A stretch of DNA of 64,000 bases from CAKAHY01 sp963522175 (GCA_963522175.1 CAUQXC010000003.1:310001-374000); one strand, 5' to 3'. Positions 17,701-26,150 are shown, numbered from the stretch's first letter. Notes: a model not told the origin generated them from the sequence alone. Translations and numbers: made by a program.

Positions 17701-18231
17701 GGTTCTGAAACCGTCAAAGAAGTTGATGAACGGCACTTTACCCTTTAATGCCGCAAGGTGAGCTACAGGTGTAAGGTCCATTACTTCTTGAACGGATGAA
17801 GCACAAAGCATAGCACATCCTGTCTGACGACAAGCATATACGTCGGAGTGATCTCCGAAAATACTGAGTGCATGCGTTGCTATAGCACGTGCCGAAACGT
17901 TGAAAACGCCCGGTAATTGCTCACCCGCGATTTTATATAAGTTAGGAATCATAAGTAATAATCCCTGTGAAGCTGTGTAAGTTGTTGTTAAAGCTCCGGC
18001 TGTTAAGGAACCGTGTACCGCACCTGCCGCACCTGCCTCTGACTGCATTTCCGTAACTTCAACGGTCTGACCGAAAATGTTTGTTCTTCCGTCGGTTGAC
18101 CATGCATCTGTGTGCTCAGCCATAACTGAGGACGGTGTAATCGGATATATTGCCGCCACATCCGTAAATGCATACGAAGCGTGAGCAGCTGCTTGGTTAC
18201 CATCCATGGTCTTCATTTTTCTATTTGCCAT
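14701..18231 (-). CDS. nifJ: Pyruvate:ferredoxin (flavodoxin) oxidoreductase
   Basis: Single-chain PFOR of 1176 residues that converts pyruvate and CoA to acetyl-CoA, CO2 and reduced ferredoxin or flavodoxin, the central step of clostridial fermentation. Domains in order are: pyruvate-binding domain I (about 1-250, YPITPSSVMAEH), domain II/III (to about 630), the EKR region, a two-cluster ferredoxin domain with CIQCGFCAYVCPH and CTGCGSCANVCPG, and the TPP domain with CAGCGETPY and GDGWAYDIGFGG. Length and cysteine motifs are complete. AGGAGG precedes the ATG. A promoter and a Rex-like palindrome lie upstream. The flavodoxin at 3487-3918 could serve as its acceptor. Confidence 0.97.
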   Translation of the reverse strand: MANRKMKTMDGNQAAAHASYAFTDVAAIYPITPSSVMAEHTDAWSTDGRTNIFGQTVEVTEMQSEAGAAGAVHGSLTAGALTTTYTASQGLLLMIPNLYKIAGEQLPGVFNVSARAIATHALSIFGDHSDVYACRQTGCAMLCASSVQEVMDLTPVAHLAALKGKVPFINFFDGFRTSHEIQKIEEWDYEQLKDMADMNIINEFRKNALNPSHPEARGSAQNPDVFFQAREACNRYYDALPEIVEEYMNKVNEKIGTDYKLFNYYGAPDAKTVIIAMGSVNETIEETVDYLTKKGEKVGLIKVRLYRPFKAEALLDAIPDTVETIHVLDRTKEPGALGEPLYLDVVAALKDTKFHNLHITSGRYGLGSKDTTPTQIVAVYNNKDKKRFTIGIVDDVTNLSLELGEQLITTPDGTKNCKFWGLGADGTVGANKNSIKIIGDNTDMYAQAYFDYDSKKSGGITMSHLRFGNERIKSTYLIRKANFVACHNPAYVRKYNMVQELVDGGTFLLNCPWSVEDLDKHLPGQVKKYIYDHKINFYIIDGVKIGIETGMGPTRINTILQSAFFKLANIIPQEKAIELMKKAAEKTYGRKGEDVVKKNWAAIDAGADRAVKVEVPASWADCADEGLDYKTVTSERKDVADFVNKVQRSVSAQEGNDLPVSAFVDYVNGSTPSGSAAFEKRGIAVNVPEWNTDNCIQCGFCAYVCPHAVIRTIAVSEDEAAKAPEGMQLIPMNGMPEYKFTVSVSPMDCTGCGSCANVCPGKKGEKALTMQNFEENTYRQKYFDYAVELPEKKDVIAKFKETTVKGSQFKKPLLEFSGACAGCGETPYAKLATQLFGDRMYIANATGCSSIWGNSSPSTPYTVNQEGRGPAWSNSLFEDNAEFGYGMHLANIAVRKGLRAKVEELAASASSEELKAAANEYIETFQIGAKNGSATDNLVALLEKDDSALAKEILEGKDFLAKKSQWIFGGDGWAYDIGFGGLDHVIASGKDVNILVFDTEVYSNTGGQSSKSTKVGAVAQFAAGGKDVKKKDLASIAMSYGYVYVAQVSMGADYNQTVKAFMEAEAYPGPSLIIAYAPCIAHGIKKGMGKSMTEEKLAVEAGYWHNFRFNPEAENKFSLDSKAPTGDYQEFLKGEVRYASLALKDPQKADTLFKRNEEYAKERFTYLEKLVTLYSK

Positions 18232-18258
18232 TTTGATTTTCCTCCTACTATAATTGGC

Positions 18259-18278
18259 AATGTTATTTTCGTAACATT
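18259..18278. promoter_or_regulatory. Rex-like operator upstream of nifJ
   Basis: Perfect 7-bp inverted repeat AATGTTA-N6-TAACATT lying between the -10 box and the start codon. Its core TGTTA-N6-TAACA matches the redox repressor Rex consensus (TTGTTA-N6-TAACAA) except at the outer base. Rex, released by NADH, would link PFOR expression to the NADH/NAD ratio. Confidence 0.6.
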
Positions 18279-18289
18279 TATACCCTTAG

Positions 18290-18318
18290 ATTATAAGTAA
18301 TTTGCTCAATAAATGCAA
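18290..18318 (-). promoter_or_regulatory. Sigma-A promoter of nifJ
   Basis: Minus-strand TTGCAT (18318-18313), 17-bp spacer, TATAAT (18295-18290). The leader to the start codon is about 50 nt and contains the Rex-like palindrome. Confidence 0.8.
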
Positions 18319-18504
18319 ACCCTATTATGTATATTTTGCTATGCATTACATTAAATATCTGTTCTTTTTTCAGTACGTAATCCTTCAACTTTCTTGTTTG
18401 TATTTTTTTCAATTAGTAAAAAATACAGAATTTAAAGGCGTCAGTCGCTTATCTTTATACTTTTTGACGTTTTTTTGTATACAGTATCCCTTGAACTTAT
18501 GTTA

Positions 18505-18544
18505 AAAAAGCTGTAAGTCCGAATTTTAAGACTTACAGCTTTGC
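18505..18544 (-). terminator. Terminator of the VanW-family gene
   Basis: Minus-strand hairpin AAGCTGTAAGTC...GACTTACAGCTT followed by TTTTTTAAC, about 45 bp after the stop codon. Confidence 0.85.
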
Positions 18545-18591
18545 AAGATAAACAGTAAACAATTAAAAGTTCACTATAGCACTATTATATT

Positions 18592-20355
18592 TTAATTTCC
18601 CGGATTCTGCTCTATGGTTCCGTCATCCGCTGTCGTCGGTGCCGCCGTGGAAGGTGCCGCTGTAGGCGCCTGTCCCGAACTCATCTCTATAGTTTCACCC
18701 AGTGTACTTGACTTTTTCTCCGCCTTTGTCTCCTTGGTCTTTGCTTCACTTGCTTTTGTCGCTTTTGAAGCCGACTCCGTATGGGCCTTTGTTTCTACGG
18801 TGGATTCTCCCGGATTTACGCTTGCACCGGTACTTGTATTTGCTCCGGATGCATCGGAAGCTTGAGACTGCCCTCCGCTTATATCCGTACTGCTACCTGA
18901 ACTCGGTACCGCTATTCCTGCAAGAGCAAGATTTTTCTTTACGGTTCCCGCCTTTCCTCTGTATGTGGAATAATGCAAAAGCTTGTCACTTAAAACCTTT
19001 TCTCCCTTCTTATGCACTATATTTGTTTCCCATCTGCTACCCTTTGTACCGGACTTTACAACAACCTCCTGTCCCGCACCTAAAGTCCCGTCATCAACAT
19101 ATTCAGGGGTCGGTTCATCGTATTCTCCGGTTTTCTTTGAGCTCATATAAACCTTCTCGTCATCCGCAAGTATAGGAATTCCGACAACGGATATGGTCAG
19201 CTTCTGATCTACCAGTTTAGCTCTCAATACTACGGAAACCTTAGAGGTATTTACAAACTTCATATCCGGTCCCGCATATCCGTCATAGCTTACCATAGCA
19301 TCTTCCCCCGGATTAACATAATTAGGCTCAAATGAATGGGCATGTCTTTCCGTTGTCTCTATACCCGCAAAAATAACCGCATTATAAAGAGTAGAAGATA
19401 CTTGACACACACCGCCGCCCGGCTCTTCCACAAGCTTACCGTTTAAATACGCACCGGCAGGCCTGTAACCCTTCTCCAAGGTTCTGTTTCCGGTAGTGTT
19501 ATTGAAAGAAAATTCCTCCCCCGGTGCCAGAATCACTCCGTCTATAGCTCGACTTGCCAAATCTATATTTGTGTTTCTGTCCTTATTTGAGGTCGTATTT
19601 GTTGTAAAAGTGCCTATTACCTTATACATATCTTTAACCTGTTCTTTTGTAGCTATCTCCGGCTTTGTGATTTTTGTTGTAACCGCCAGAGAAGCCTTGA
19701 AATTCTTTTCTTCAATAGCCTTTTTAATATTTTCTCTGAGTTCGTCCCTGTTAATCTCCACTCCGTCGCTTCCGTCCTGATACAAAAACTCGTTTGTTTC
19801 CTTATTGAAGCTTACAAGGCTCGCATTCTTCGCCTTTACCTCCCATTTCTTTGCAATTTCTTCTATCTGCTCGTCTATACCCGTATCCAATCCCGTAAAC
19901 TGAATCGTATAGCTTTCCTTCGGAGTACCTGTAAAGACATCATCCAGAATTTTGTTGAGTTCCTCTTCTATTATATTCTTTATATTATAGACTTCACCGT
20001 TATAGTTAGCCGTCATTCCCCACTCGTACTTTTTCATAACGGCATCATGTGCTTCCGTCCTTGACATACCCGTTATATCTATATCATCAATCTTAACGGA
20101 AGCCTTAAGTGCCGTTTCTTCAATTTTTACAGCCTCCGACGGACTGGCTTTCTTTTTCGTGACTTTTGATGTACCCCAAGCAATGCCCGTTATTACAGCC
20201 GTTATTGCTACAGCTCCCACTATAAGCCCCGTTAGATGTCTTCTCTTGGGTTTTTTCGCTTTTCTGTTCTTCATTGCCTGTCTGCTGGCATAGCTTCGGC
20301 TTGTACCCGATAATCTGTACTTAGCACCCGAACCGGAATTAGTTCTTCTTTCCAT
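18592..20355 (-). CDS. VanW-family membrane-anchored envelope protein with G5 domain
   Basis: A 587-residue single-pass protein. It has a basic cytoplasmic start (to about residue 42), one transmembrane helix (LTGLIVGAVAITAVITGIAW), and a peptidoglycan-binding-4-like region with the DDIDITGMSRTEAHDAV segment. The VanW domain follows, with FSFNNTTGNRT, GGGVCQVSSTLYNA and HSFEPNYVNPG. Then come a G5-like domain (about 415-490) and an Ala/Ser/Thr-rich tail of about 100 residues. The start is set at 20355 because AGGAGAT lies just before it; 20367 is an alternative. The role in vancomycin resistance is unproven for this family; here it is a stand-alone housekeeping-type gene. Confidence 0.88.
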   Translation of the reverse strand: MERRTNSGSGAKYRLSGTSRSYASRQAMKNRKAKKPKRRHLTGLIVGAVAITAVITGIAWGTSKVTKKKASPSEAVKIEETALKASVKIDDIDITGMSRTEAHDAVMKKYEWGMTANYNGEVYNIKNIIEEELNKILDDVFTGTPKESYTIQFTGLDTGIDEQIEEIAKKWEVKAKNASLVSFNKETNEFLYQDGSDGVEINRDELRENIKKAIEEKNFKASLAVTTKITKPEIATKEQVKDMYKVIGTFTTNTTSNKDRNTNIDLASRAIDGVILAPGEEFSFNNTTGNRTLEKGYRPAGAYLNGKLVEEPGGGVCQVSSTLYNAVIFAGIETTERHAHSFEPNYVNPGEDAMVSYDGYAGPDMKFVNTSKVSVVLRAKLVDQKLTISVVGIPILADDEKVYMSSKKTGEYDEPTPEYVDDGTLGAGQEVVVKSGTKGSRWETNIVHKKGEKVLSDKLLHYSTYRGKAGTVKKNLALAGIAVPSSGSSTDISGGQSQASDASGANTSTGASVNPGESTVETKAHTESASKATKASEAKTKETKAEKKSSTLGETIEMSSGQAPTAAPSTAAPTTADDGTIEQNPGN

Positions 20356-20413
20356 AAATCTCCTCATATATGTAAAAATTATTTCAAACTTAAAAAATCA
20401 ATCTTGCTATAAG

Positions 20414-20443
20414 AGTATAGCACATTTATATCTAAGCTGTCAT
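20414..20443 (-). promoter_or_regulatory. Promoter of the VanW-family gene
   Basis: Minus-strand ATGACA (20443-20438), 18-bp spacer, TATACT (20419-20414), about 60 bp before the start codon. Confidence 0.65.
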
Positions 20444-20544
20444 AAAGATTTTATAAAATTTCATCAGCTTTTTTGTTCAAAAGTACCTGCTTTTGGAGTA
20501 TAATAAAGCTATCACTGTAAAGTTTATTTTAAGGAGACATTTTC

Positions 20545-21417
20545 TTGAACGGGATAAATAATTATATAGATTTGCACACACACAGCACCGCTTCCGACGG
20601 TAGCATATCACCGGTAAAACTTATGGAGCTTGCCCATGAATGTAAGCTGTCTTACATAGCTTTGACCGACCACGATACCATGAGAGGAGTTCCCGAGGCA
20701 TACAAAAAAGCTTGCGAGCTCGGAATCAAAATGATTCCGGGGGCAGAAATGAGCTGTGTATACGCCGGTAACGAGATACATATACTTGGATATAAGCTTG
20801 ACTTTTCAGGTGACGAAAACGAGCTTTTACCTATTTTTTCCGACCTCGAAAGCTTCGCAAGAGACAGAGAAGAAAGAAATCTCGAACTTTTGTCAAGACT
20901 TAGGGCGGACGGTTACGATATAAGCTACGAAGATTTAAACCCTAATAATGAAGACACCAAAATCACAAGAGCTCATTTTGCGACTGCGCTGATGAATAAG
21001 GGCTATGTAAAGGACAGGAGTGCGGCTTTCGATACCCTGCTCGCGGATAACAGCAAGTATGTTCCCGCCAAAACAACAAGCATAGAGAAAACCTGCAGCT
21101 TTTTTAATAAGCATAACTTATTTTTCTCTCTCGCCCACCCCCTACAATACGGACTATCAAATTCCGAGCTTGAAGATTTGATACTCAAGCTTAAGCTCTT
21201 CGGAATGGAGGGGCTTGAGGTGTATCACAGCACGCACAAGCAGCATGACAGCCTTAAGCTTAAAGCCTTGGCTTCAAAATACGGACTTTTTTGCACAGGC
21301 GGTTCGGACTTCCACGGTGAAGTAAAACCCGGACTGATGCTGGGAAGCGGATACGGCTCTTTAAACGTTCCGGAAAGCCTGATACTCGATATACTAAAAC
21401 ATAAAAATATCATTTGA
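20545..21417 (+). CDS. PHP-domain phosphoesterase (RNase AM/YciV-like)
   Basis: Metal-dependent hydrolase of the PHP family, 290 residues. The first metal motif is DLHTHSTASDG (residues 8-18), followed by LTDHDT, PGAEMS, AHPLQYG and the C-terminal GGSDFHGE. Relatives include 3',5'-nucleotide bisphosphate phosphatase and 5'-3' RNase AM, which trims rRNA 5' ends; which of these applies cannot be told. The start codon is TTG, with AAGGAGAC upstream, and there is no ATG in a better place. A TATAAT box lies about 45 bp upstream. Confidence 0.88.
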   Translation: MNGINNYIDLHTHSTASDGSISPVKLMELAHECKLSYIALTDHDTMRGVPEAYKKACELGIKMIPGAEMSCVYAGNEIHILGYKLDFSGDENELLPIFSDLESFARDREERNLELLSRLRADGYDISYEDLNPNNEDTKITRAHFATALMNKGYVKDRSAAFDTLLADNSKYVPAKTTSIEKTCSFFNKHNLFFSLAHPLQYGLSNSELEDLILKLKLFGMEGLEVYHSTHKQHDSLKLKALASKYGLFCTGGSDFHGEVKPGLMLGSGYGSLNVPESLILDILKHKNII

Positions 21418-21478
21418 ACTTATCCTGAAATTTTGCTATAATGACGTGGAAAGTTTTTAGAATTCGGAGGTATACGGT

Positions 21479-21715
21479 ATGAAAATTCAGAACATATCTG
21501 ACGTTGATGCATTTTTCAAGGTAGTTGACGCTTGCAAAGGAAAAGTGGAACTGGTTTCACCCGACGGCGACAGAATCAACCTTAAGAGTAAGTTAACACA
21601 GTATCTTTCAATGGCAACTATGTTTTCAAACGGATATATAAAAGAGCTTGATCTCGTTGCTACAGAAAGAGAGGATATTGACAGATTGATAAAATTCATG
21701 TATCAAGGTGAATAA
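21479..21715 (+). CDS. Conserved small protein of unknown function
   Basis: A 78-residue soluble protein with no signal peptide, membrane segment or cysteine. The N-terminal DVDAFFKVVDACKGKVEL and the central LKSKLTQYLSMATMFSNG are evenly mixed alpha/beta. I believe similar small proteins occur across Clostridia, but I recognise no function. It has a good ribosome site (GGAGG, nine bases before ATG), follows the PHP gene by 61 bp and ends at a clear terminator, all of which support it as a real gene. Confidence 0.7.
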   Translation: MKIQNISDVDAFFKVVDACKGKVELVSPDGDRINLKSKLTQYLSMATMFSNGYIKELDLVATEREDIDRLIKFMYQGE

Positions 21716-21716
21716 T

Positions 21717-21755
21717 AAAAAAGAGGCATTGTCAAAAGCATTGCCTCTTTTATCT
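21717..21755. terminator. Terminator after the small conserved gene
   Basis: AAAGAGGCA...TGCCTCTTT hairpin with A- and T-tracts, between the small plus-strand gene and the convergent histidine kinase gene; it can serve both. Confidence 0.85.
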
Positions 21756-21759
21756 TTTG

Positions 21760-22893
21760 CTATTTTATTCCAAGGGAAAGCTTCATTATATTCCCTTCTC
21801 CCTCTTTCTCGACGAGCTTCACATCACCGTCATGCTTCATTGCTATTTCTTTAACAAGAGCAAGTCCCAAACCGGCACCTCCGTATTTTCTTGACCTTGA
21901 CTTATCAACCCTGAAAAAAGCTTCAAATATCTTATCTTCATACTCCATAGGTATTTTCGAGCAGGTATCCGTTATATAAACAGCCGCCTTATTACCCTCT
22001 TTCTTTATCTCTATATCTATACTTCCGCCCTCAACATTGTATTTTATCGCATTTTCTATCAAATTATATATGGCTCTGTAAACCAAGGTATAATTTCCCA
22101 GTATGGAAATATTTTCACTTTTTTGGCTAATTCTCACCTTTTTCTTTGTTGCCGCAAGATCAAGGTCACAAACAAGCTCGTCAAGCAGGTCTTCAAGCAC
22201 TATATTATCCTTCTTTTCAATAGAATTAAGCTCAACCATTTGCAAAAGAACGTCCGTAACATTTGACAATCTCGTAGTTTGACTTTCTATCATGGCAAGC
22301 AGATCTTTGTATTCCTGTTCACTTATATTTCCGGATTTATTGAGCACTTCTATTCTTGTGCGTATGCTTGCCAAAGGTGTTCTCATTTCATGAGCCGCAC
22401 TTGCCGAAAACCTTTTTTGAGCCAAAAAGGACTCGTTTATTCTTTCAGCCATCTTGTTAAAAGATACTCCCAGCCTCTCAATTTCCGCTATACTGGTATT
22501 TAAAGTAATTTTTTCGGACAAATTTCTTACCGTCATCTCCTCAAGTTTTTCATTAAATTCCTCAAGCGGCCTTAAGCTTATTCCCACAGTTATATAGGTT
22601 ACACAACTGCTTATAAATGATATTACGACAGTGAAAACTACGGTTTCAATCCTAAATCTGTTTTGGGCACTTTCAATTTCAAATAATATATTATTATTGA
22701 TATTAGGCAAATCAACGGTACTTGTAGCGGAATCGCTGTAGGGTATGATGGTAACCACCATATTTTCAAGCTCATCCATCTTAAATGTCGCATTAGCATT
22801 TATGAACAGACTCAAAACTATACAAGCCGAACTCACAAGTACCGCAGTCATTAAAGTAAGTCTCCATCTTAGGGACATTTTTCTTATATTCAT
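21760..22893 (-). CDS. Two-component sensor histidine kinase
   Basis: Membrane kinase of 377 residues. Transmembrane helices are at about 12-32 and 83-107, flanking a small sensor loop of about 50 residues. HAMP covers about 105-158. The HisKA domain has the phosphorylated H168 in SAAHEMRTPLASIR. The HATPase domain has an N box (YNLIENAIKY) and a G box (YGGAGLGLALV). It starts four bases after the response regulator stop and is its partner. The small outer loop suggests sensing within the membrane or very near it. The adjacent divergent gene encodes a thioredoxin-fold lipoprotein, a possible target. Confidence 0.93.
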   Translation of the reverse strand: MNIRKMSLRWRLTLMTAVLVSSACIVLSLFINANATFKMDELENMVVTIIPYSDSATSTVDLPNINNNILFEIESAQNRFRIETVVFTVVISFISSCVTYITVGISLRPLEEFNEKLEEMTVRNLSEKITLNTSIAEIERLGVSFNKMAERINESFLAQKRFSASAAHEMRTPLASIRTRIEVLNKSGNISEQEYKDLLAMIESQTTRLSNVTDVLLQMVELNSIEKKDNIVLEDLLDELVCDLDLAATKKKVRISQKSENISILGNYTLVYRAIYNLIENAIKYNVEGGSIDIEIKKEGNKAAVYITDTCSKIPMEYEDKIFEAFFRVDKSRSRKYGGAGLGLALVKEIAMKHDGDVKLVEKEGEGNIMKLSLGIK

Positions 22894-22897
22894 AGCT

Positions 22898-23575
22898 TTA
22901 CCTGTCTTTATCCCTCATTACATAACCTTGACCGACTACATTTTCAATAGGGTCATACTCCAGCTTCGCTCTTATTTTCTTTCTCATTGAAGATATATGA
23001 ACCCTTATGGAATTACTGAATAAATCCGCGTTTTTGTCCCAAACATGCTCCATAAGCTCTTCCGGACTTACGACTTCTCCCGCATTAACCATAAGATATT
23101 CCAAAATCCCCATCTCTTTTCTCGTGAGTACAATCTCTTCATCCAAGGCGAAAACGGTTCTTTTTTTCGTGTCAAGCCTTATATCCCCTACTTCTATCAC
23201 CGTATCGTCCTGCAAAAACTTTCTTCTTGTAAGACTTCTGACTCTGGCTTCAAGCTCCGCAAAATGAAAAGGCTTTGCCAAATAATCATTTGCCCCCGCA
23301 TCAAGCCCGTCAACTTTATCTTGAATACCGCTTCTTGCAGACAGTATGATAACTCTGGTCTCCTTGTCCGTCTTACGCAGTTCCTTTAAAATCTCCATTC
23401 CGTCAACCTTAGGCAAGTTCAAATCCAACACAATAAGATCATACTTTTCTTCATATATGAGTTCCATGGCTTCATCCCCGAAGTAGCATACATCAACCTC
23501 ATATCCGTCCAAACGTAAGCCCTTTGCAATATCCTCACATAATATCACTTCATCTTCTACAACTAAAATACGCAT
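22898..23575 (-). CDS. OmpR-family response regulator
   Basis: DNA-binding partner of the downstream kinase, 225 residues. The receiver domain (1-120) has the acidic pair E7/D8, the phosphorylated D51 in IVLDLNLPKVDG and K101 in YLAKPF. The winged-helix domain (about 128-222) has the usual LTRKEMGILEYL and VDVHISSMRKK-like segments (VRVHISSMRKKI here). First gene of the operon, divergent from the lipoprotein gene across about 200 bp of AT-rich DNA. Confidence 0.95.
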   Translation of the reverse strand: MRILVVEDEVILCEDIAKGLRLDGYEVDVCYFGDEAMELIYEEKYDLIVLDLNLPKVDGMEILKELRKTDKETRVIILSARSGIQDKVDGLDAGANDYLAKPFHFAELEARVRSLTRRKFLQDDTVIEVGDIRLDTKKRTVFALDEEIVLTRKEMGILEYLMVNAGEVVSPEELMEHVWDKNADLFSNSIRVHISSMRKKIRAKLEYDPIENVVGQGYVMRDKDR

Positions 23576-23784
23576 ACTATTACCTCTGATTATATTTACT
23601 ATACATTTATATTATATATATCAACTGTAAATTTCGTGTTAAATTTTAAATTTTCTTTTTAAATATTCTTTTCGATAATCATTTCCCTGATTTTTTAACT
23701 AAAAATTTACACCCGATAGTTTATCATACATTTGTATTACAGTCATATAAATACTGTTTTTTTTATTATGAAAGGATGTTAGCT

Positions 23785-24456
23785 ATGAAAAAAAATTTAT
23801 TTATTACTTCTTTATGTTTGAGTCTCGCAGTCGCATCTGCCTTACCTTTGGCAGCATGCTCAGCCAATAAAACACAGACAACACAGGAAAGCTCTATGGA
23901 TGCTTCCGCCGAGAAAGATATGACGGGAGAGTCTATGGAAGAAAATATGTCCGATATGAAGGACGGTAAAACAAATAAATCAAGAGATGATGACATGATG
24001 ACCTTGGAACTGACTTATTTCCCTAAATTTTCAGGTTACGATCTGGACGGAAATAAGGTTGACAACTCCATTTTCAGCGAAGCCGACGTAACCCTCGTTA
24101 ATCTTTGGTACAATGATGACGGTGCAAGCGAAGAGCAAATGAAAAAAATGGAAGAATTCAACAAGAAGCTCGAAGCAAAAGGTGCAAGAGTTCTGGGCTT
24201 AAATACCGAAATCACAACTCTTGAGGATAAAGAAAAGATTGATGAAGCAAAGGAAATGCTTAAAAAGCAAGGTGCTACATATAAAAATATCATCGCCGAT
24301 ACTTCCGAAGATGAAATACAGAATTTCCTTGCCAATATCCAAACAAGCCCGGCAAGCTTACTTGTAAGCAAAGAAGGTGCTATCGTAAGTGCAATTCTTG
24401 AAGGACCTCTGAGTGATGAGGATATGGAAAATATACTCAAAACACTCGATATGTAA
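23785..24456 (+). CDS. Thioredoxin-fold (TlpA-like) lipoprotein without catalytic cysteines
   Basis: A 223-residue lipoprotein. The signal peptide ends in the lipobox LAAC (C25), followed by a Ser/Thr/Met/Asp-rich linker to about residue 75. The C-terminal half has a redoxin/TlpA pattern (FPKFSGYDLDGNKV, VTLVNLWYNDDGASEEQM, SPASLLVSKEG). The expected CxxC after the NLWY strand is replaced by DDGAS, so it cannot do thiol exchange by the usual mechanism. Start at 23785 by the AAAGGATG site; 23776 is an alternative. It converges on the TlpA-MsrA-MsrB gene and diverges from the two-component system, so it may be a binding or scaffold partner. Confidence 0.8.
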   Translation: MKKNLFITSLCLSLAVASALPLAACSANKTQTTQESSMDASAEKDMTGESMEENMSDMKDGKTNKSRDDDMMTLELTYFPKFSGYDLDGNKVDNSIFSEADVTLVNLWYNDDGASEEQMKKMEEFNKKLEAKGARVLGLNTEITTLEDKEKIDEAKEMLKKQGATYKNIIADTSEDEIQNFLANIQTSPASLLVSKEGAIVSAILEGPLSDEDMENILKTLDM

Positions 24457-24467
24457 ATACCCTTAAA

Positions 24468-24510
24468 ATAATAAAGGCCTCCTGTAAACTACACAGGAGG
24501 TCTTTATTAT
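24468..24510. terminator. Bidirectional terminator between convergent lipoprotein genes
   Basis: Hairpin AATAAAGGCCTCCTGT...ACAGGAGGTCTTTATT with T-rich flanks on both strands. Confidence 0.85.
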
Positions 24511-26073
24511 TTATTTTATAAACTTCTTAAGATACGAATATCCCTTCTCATCCATCTTTTCATAAGGTATAAACTCTATAGATGCACTGTTTATACAGTA
24601 TCTTTTCCCGCCTAATTCCTTAGGACCGTCATCAAATACATGTCCCAAGTGTATATCACCGTTAGTGCTTCTTACCTCTGTTCTTATCATGTTATAACTT
24701 TTGTCTTCATAATACTTCACAACATCCTTTGTAATAGGCTTTGAAAAGCTGGGCCAGCCGCAACCGGATTCAAACTTGTCATTTGAAGAAAATAAAGGCT
24801 CTTTGGTAGCAACATCAACATATATTCCACGCTCAAACAAATCCCAATACTCATTAGAAAAAGCTCTTTCGGTATTATTTTCAACTGCTACCTTGTACTG
24901 TATATCCGTAAGTGTCTTTTTAAGCTCTTCATTTGAAGGTTTTACATACTTTGAATGATCTATCACAGGCTCGGCAGCCTCCAAAGGCTCATCGGCTTTT
25001 GACAAATCTATATGACAATAACCGCCCGGATGTTTTTCAAGATAATCCTGATGATATTCCTCCGCTTCATAAAACTGCTCTAAAGGTTCCACCTCAATAA
25101 CAATAGGCTTTTCATATTTCTTCTGCTCTTCTTTTAAAATTGCTTCGATAAGGTCTTTTTGAGTTGCATCCGTATAATAAATTCCTGTTCTGTACTGTGC
25201 GCCTCTGTCATTTCCCTGTTTATTTATACTTGTAGGGTCGACAACCCTAAGATAATACTTAAGTATCTCTTCCAAGCCTATTTCATCCGACCTGTAGCTG
25301 ACTTTAACCGTTTCCGCATGACCGCTTTCCCTCAAATCTTCATATCTCGGATTTTCGGTTTTTCCGTTTGCATAACCGCTTACGGCATCATCAACCCCGT
25401 CTATCCTTTGCATATACGCCTCAAGCCCCCAAAAGCATCCGCCGGCAAGGTAAATCTCTTTAAGCTTTGTTTCTTCGCTCTTGTTCATATCCTTTTTTTC
25501 CTCCGTTTTTGTTTCTTTATCATATTCTACCACACCGCTCATAGCTTGAATATGCTTTTTAATATCCTCATTTGCGCTATGTCCCGGAAGTACGGCTTCT
25601 TCACCTCCGGCTTCATCTATATATACAGACGTAGGATAAGCTATTATTCCGAAATGTTCCGAAACCTTGCCGTCCTCATCGAACAATACATTAATATTCT
25701 TATATCCAAGTTCCTTAAACCACTTTTTAAACTCTTCCTTATCCTTTTCCCCGTCCCCCGGTTTTACGACGGTAATTACCTCAAAGTCATTGTTTTCAGC
25801 CGCAAGTTTATCCAAATCTTCCATTCCCGCAAGACAAATCGAGCACCATGAAGCCCAAAATTTCATATATATCTTTTTGCCTTTTTTATCACTGAGCTTA
25901 TAAATATTTCCGTTTAAATCCTCAAGTGCAAAATCATATCTTTTATTTATATCATTTGATACCGATTCCATTCGCATATTTTCTCCTTCCGCTTTCTTAC
26001 CGTCGGCAGAACAGGCGCTAAACACTCCTGCCGCTATTGTTGCCGCAAACAATAATAAAACTTGTTTTTTCAT
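24511..26073 (-). CDS. msrAB: Surface TlpA-MsrA-MsrB fusion: methionine sulfoxide reductase lipoprotein
   Basis: Three-domain lipoprotein of 520 residues repairing oxidised methionine outside the membrane, with the same layout as neisserial PilB. The lipobox FSAC (C21) is followed by a TlpA-like thioredoxin domain (about 40-175) with C77/C80 in WCSIC, the electron donor. MsrA (about 203-355) has GGCFWGLE with catalytic C213 and probable resolving C353. MsrB (about 378-520) has catalytic C493 in RYCINSASI and resolving C438 in SGCGWPSF. The zinc-binding cysteine pairs of many MsrB proteins are absent. Needs a membrane electron donor of the CcdA type, not seen in the window. Confidence 0.95.
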   Translation of the reverse strand: MKKQVLLLFAATIAAGVFSACSADGKKAEGENMRMESVSNDINKRYDFALEDLNGNIYKLSDKKGKKIYMKFWASWCSICLAGMEDLDKLAAENNDFEVITVVKPGDGEKDKEEFKKWFKELGYKNINVLFDEDGKVSEHFGIIAYPTSVYIDEAGGEEAVLPGHSANEDIKKHIQAMSGVVEYDKETKTEEKKDMNKSEETKLKEIYLAGGCFWGLEAYMQRIDGVDDAVSGYANGKTENPRYEDLRESGHAETVKVSYRSDEIGLEEILKYYLRVVDPTSINKQGNDRGAQYRTGIYYTDATQKDLIEAILKEEQKKYEKPIVIEVEPLEQFYEAEEYHQDYLEKHPGGYCHIDLSKADEPLEAAEPVIDHSKYVKPSNEELKKTLTDIQYKVAVENNTERAFSNEYWDLFERGIYVDVATKEPLFSSNDKFESGCGWPSFSKPITKDVVKYYEDKSYNMIRTEVRSTNGDIHLGHVFDDGPKELGGKRYCINSASIEFIPYEKMDEKGYSYLKKFIK

Positions 26074-26150
26074 TTCTTCTTTCTCCTTTCCTGTGTTATA
26101 ATAATTTTAGCATATCACATTTTAAGATTATTTAAAGAAGGGAAACTCTT

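Larger units (their letters stand above)
18232..18591. other. 360-bp intergenic region between nifJ and the VanW gene
   Basis: Holds the nifJ promoter and Rex-like palindrome (right next to nifJ) and the VanW-gene terminator at its other end. The AT-rich middle (about 18,320-18,500) shows no convincing gene, RNA or repeat. Confidence 0.6.

Noticed and set aside
18320..18500. Possible riboswitch or structured leader before nifJ
   Set aside because: The predicted transcript start lies closer to the gene (about 18,283), so this DNA would not be in the leader, and no known riboswitch core is visible.
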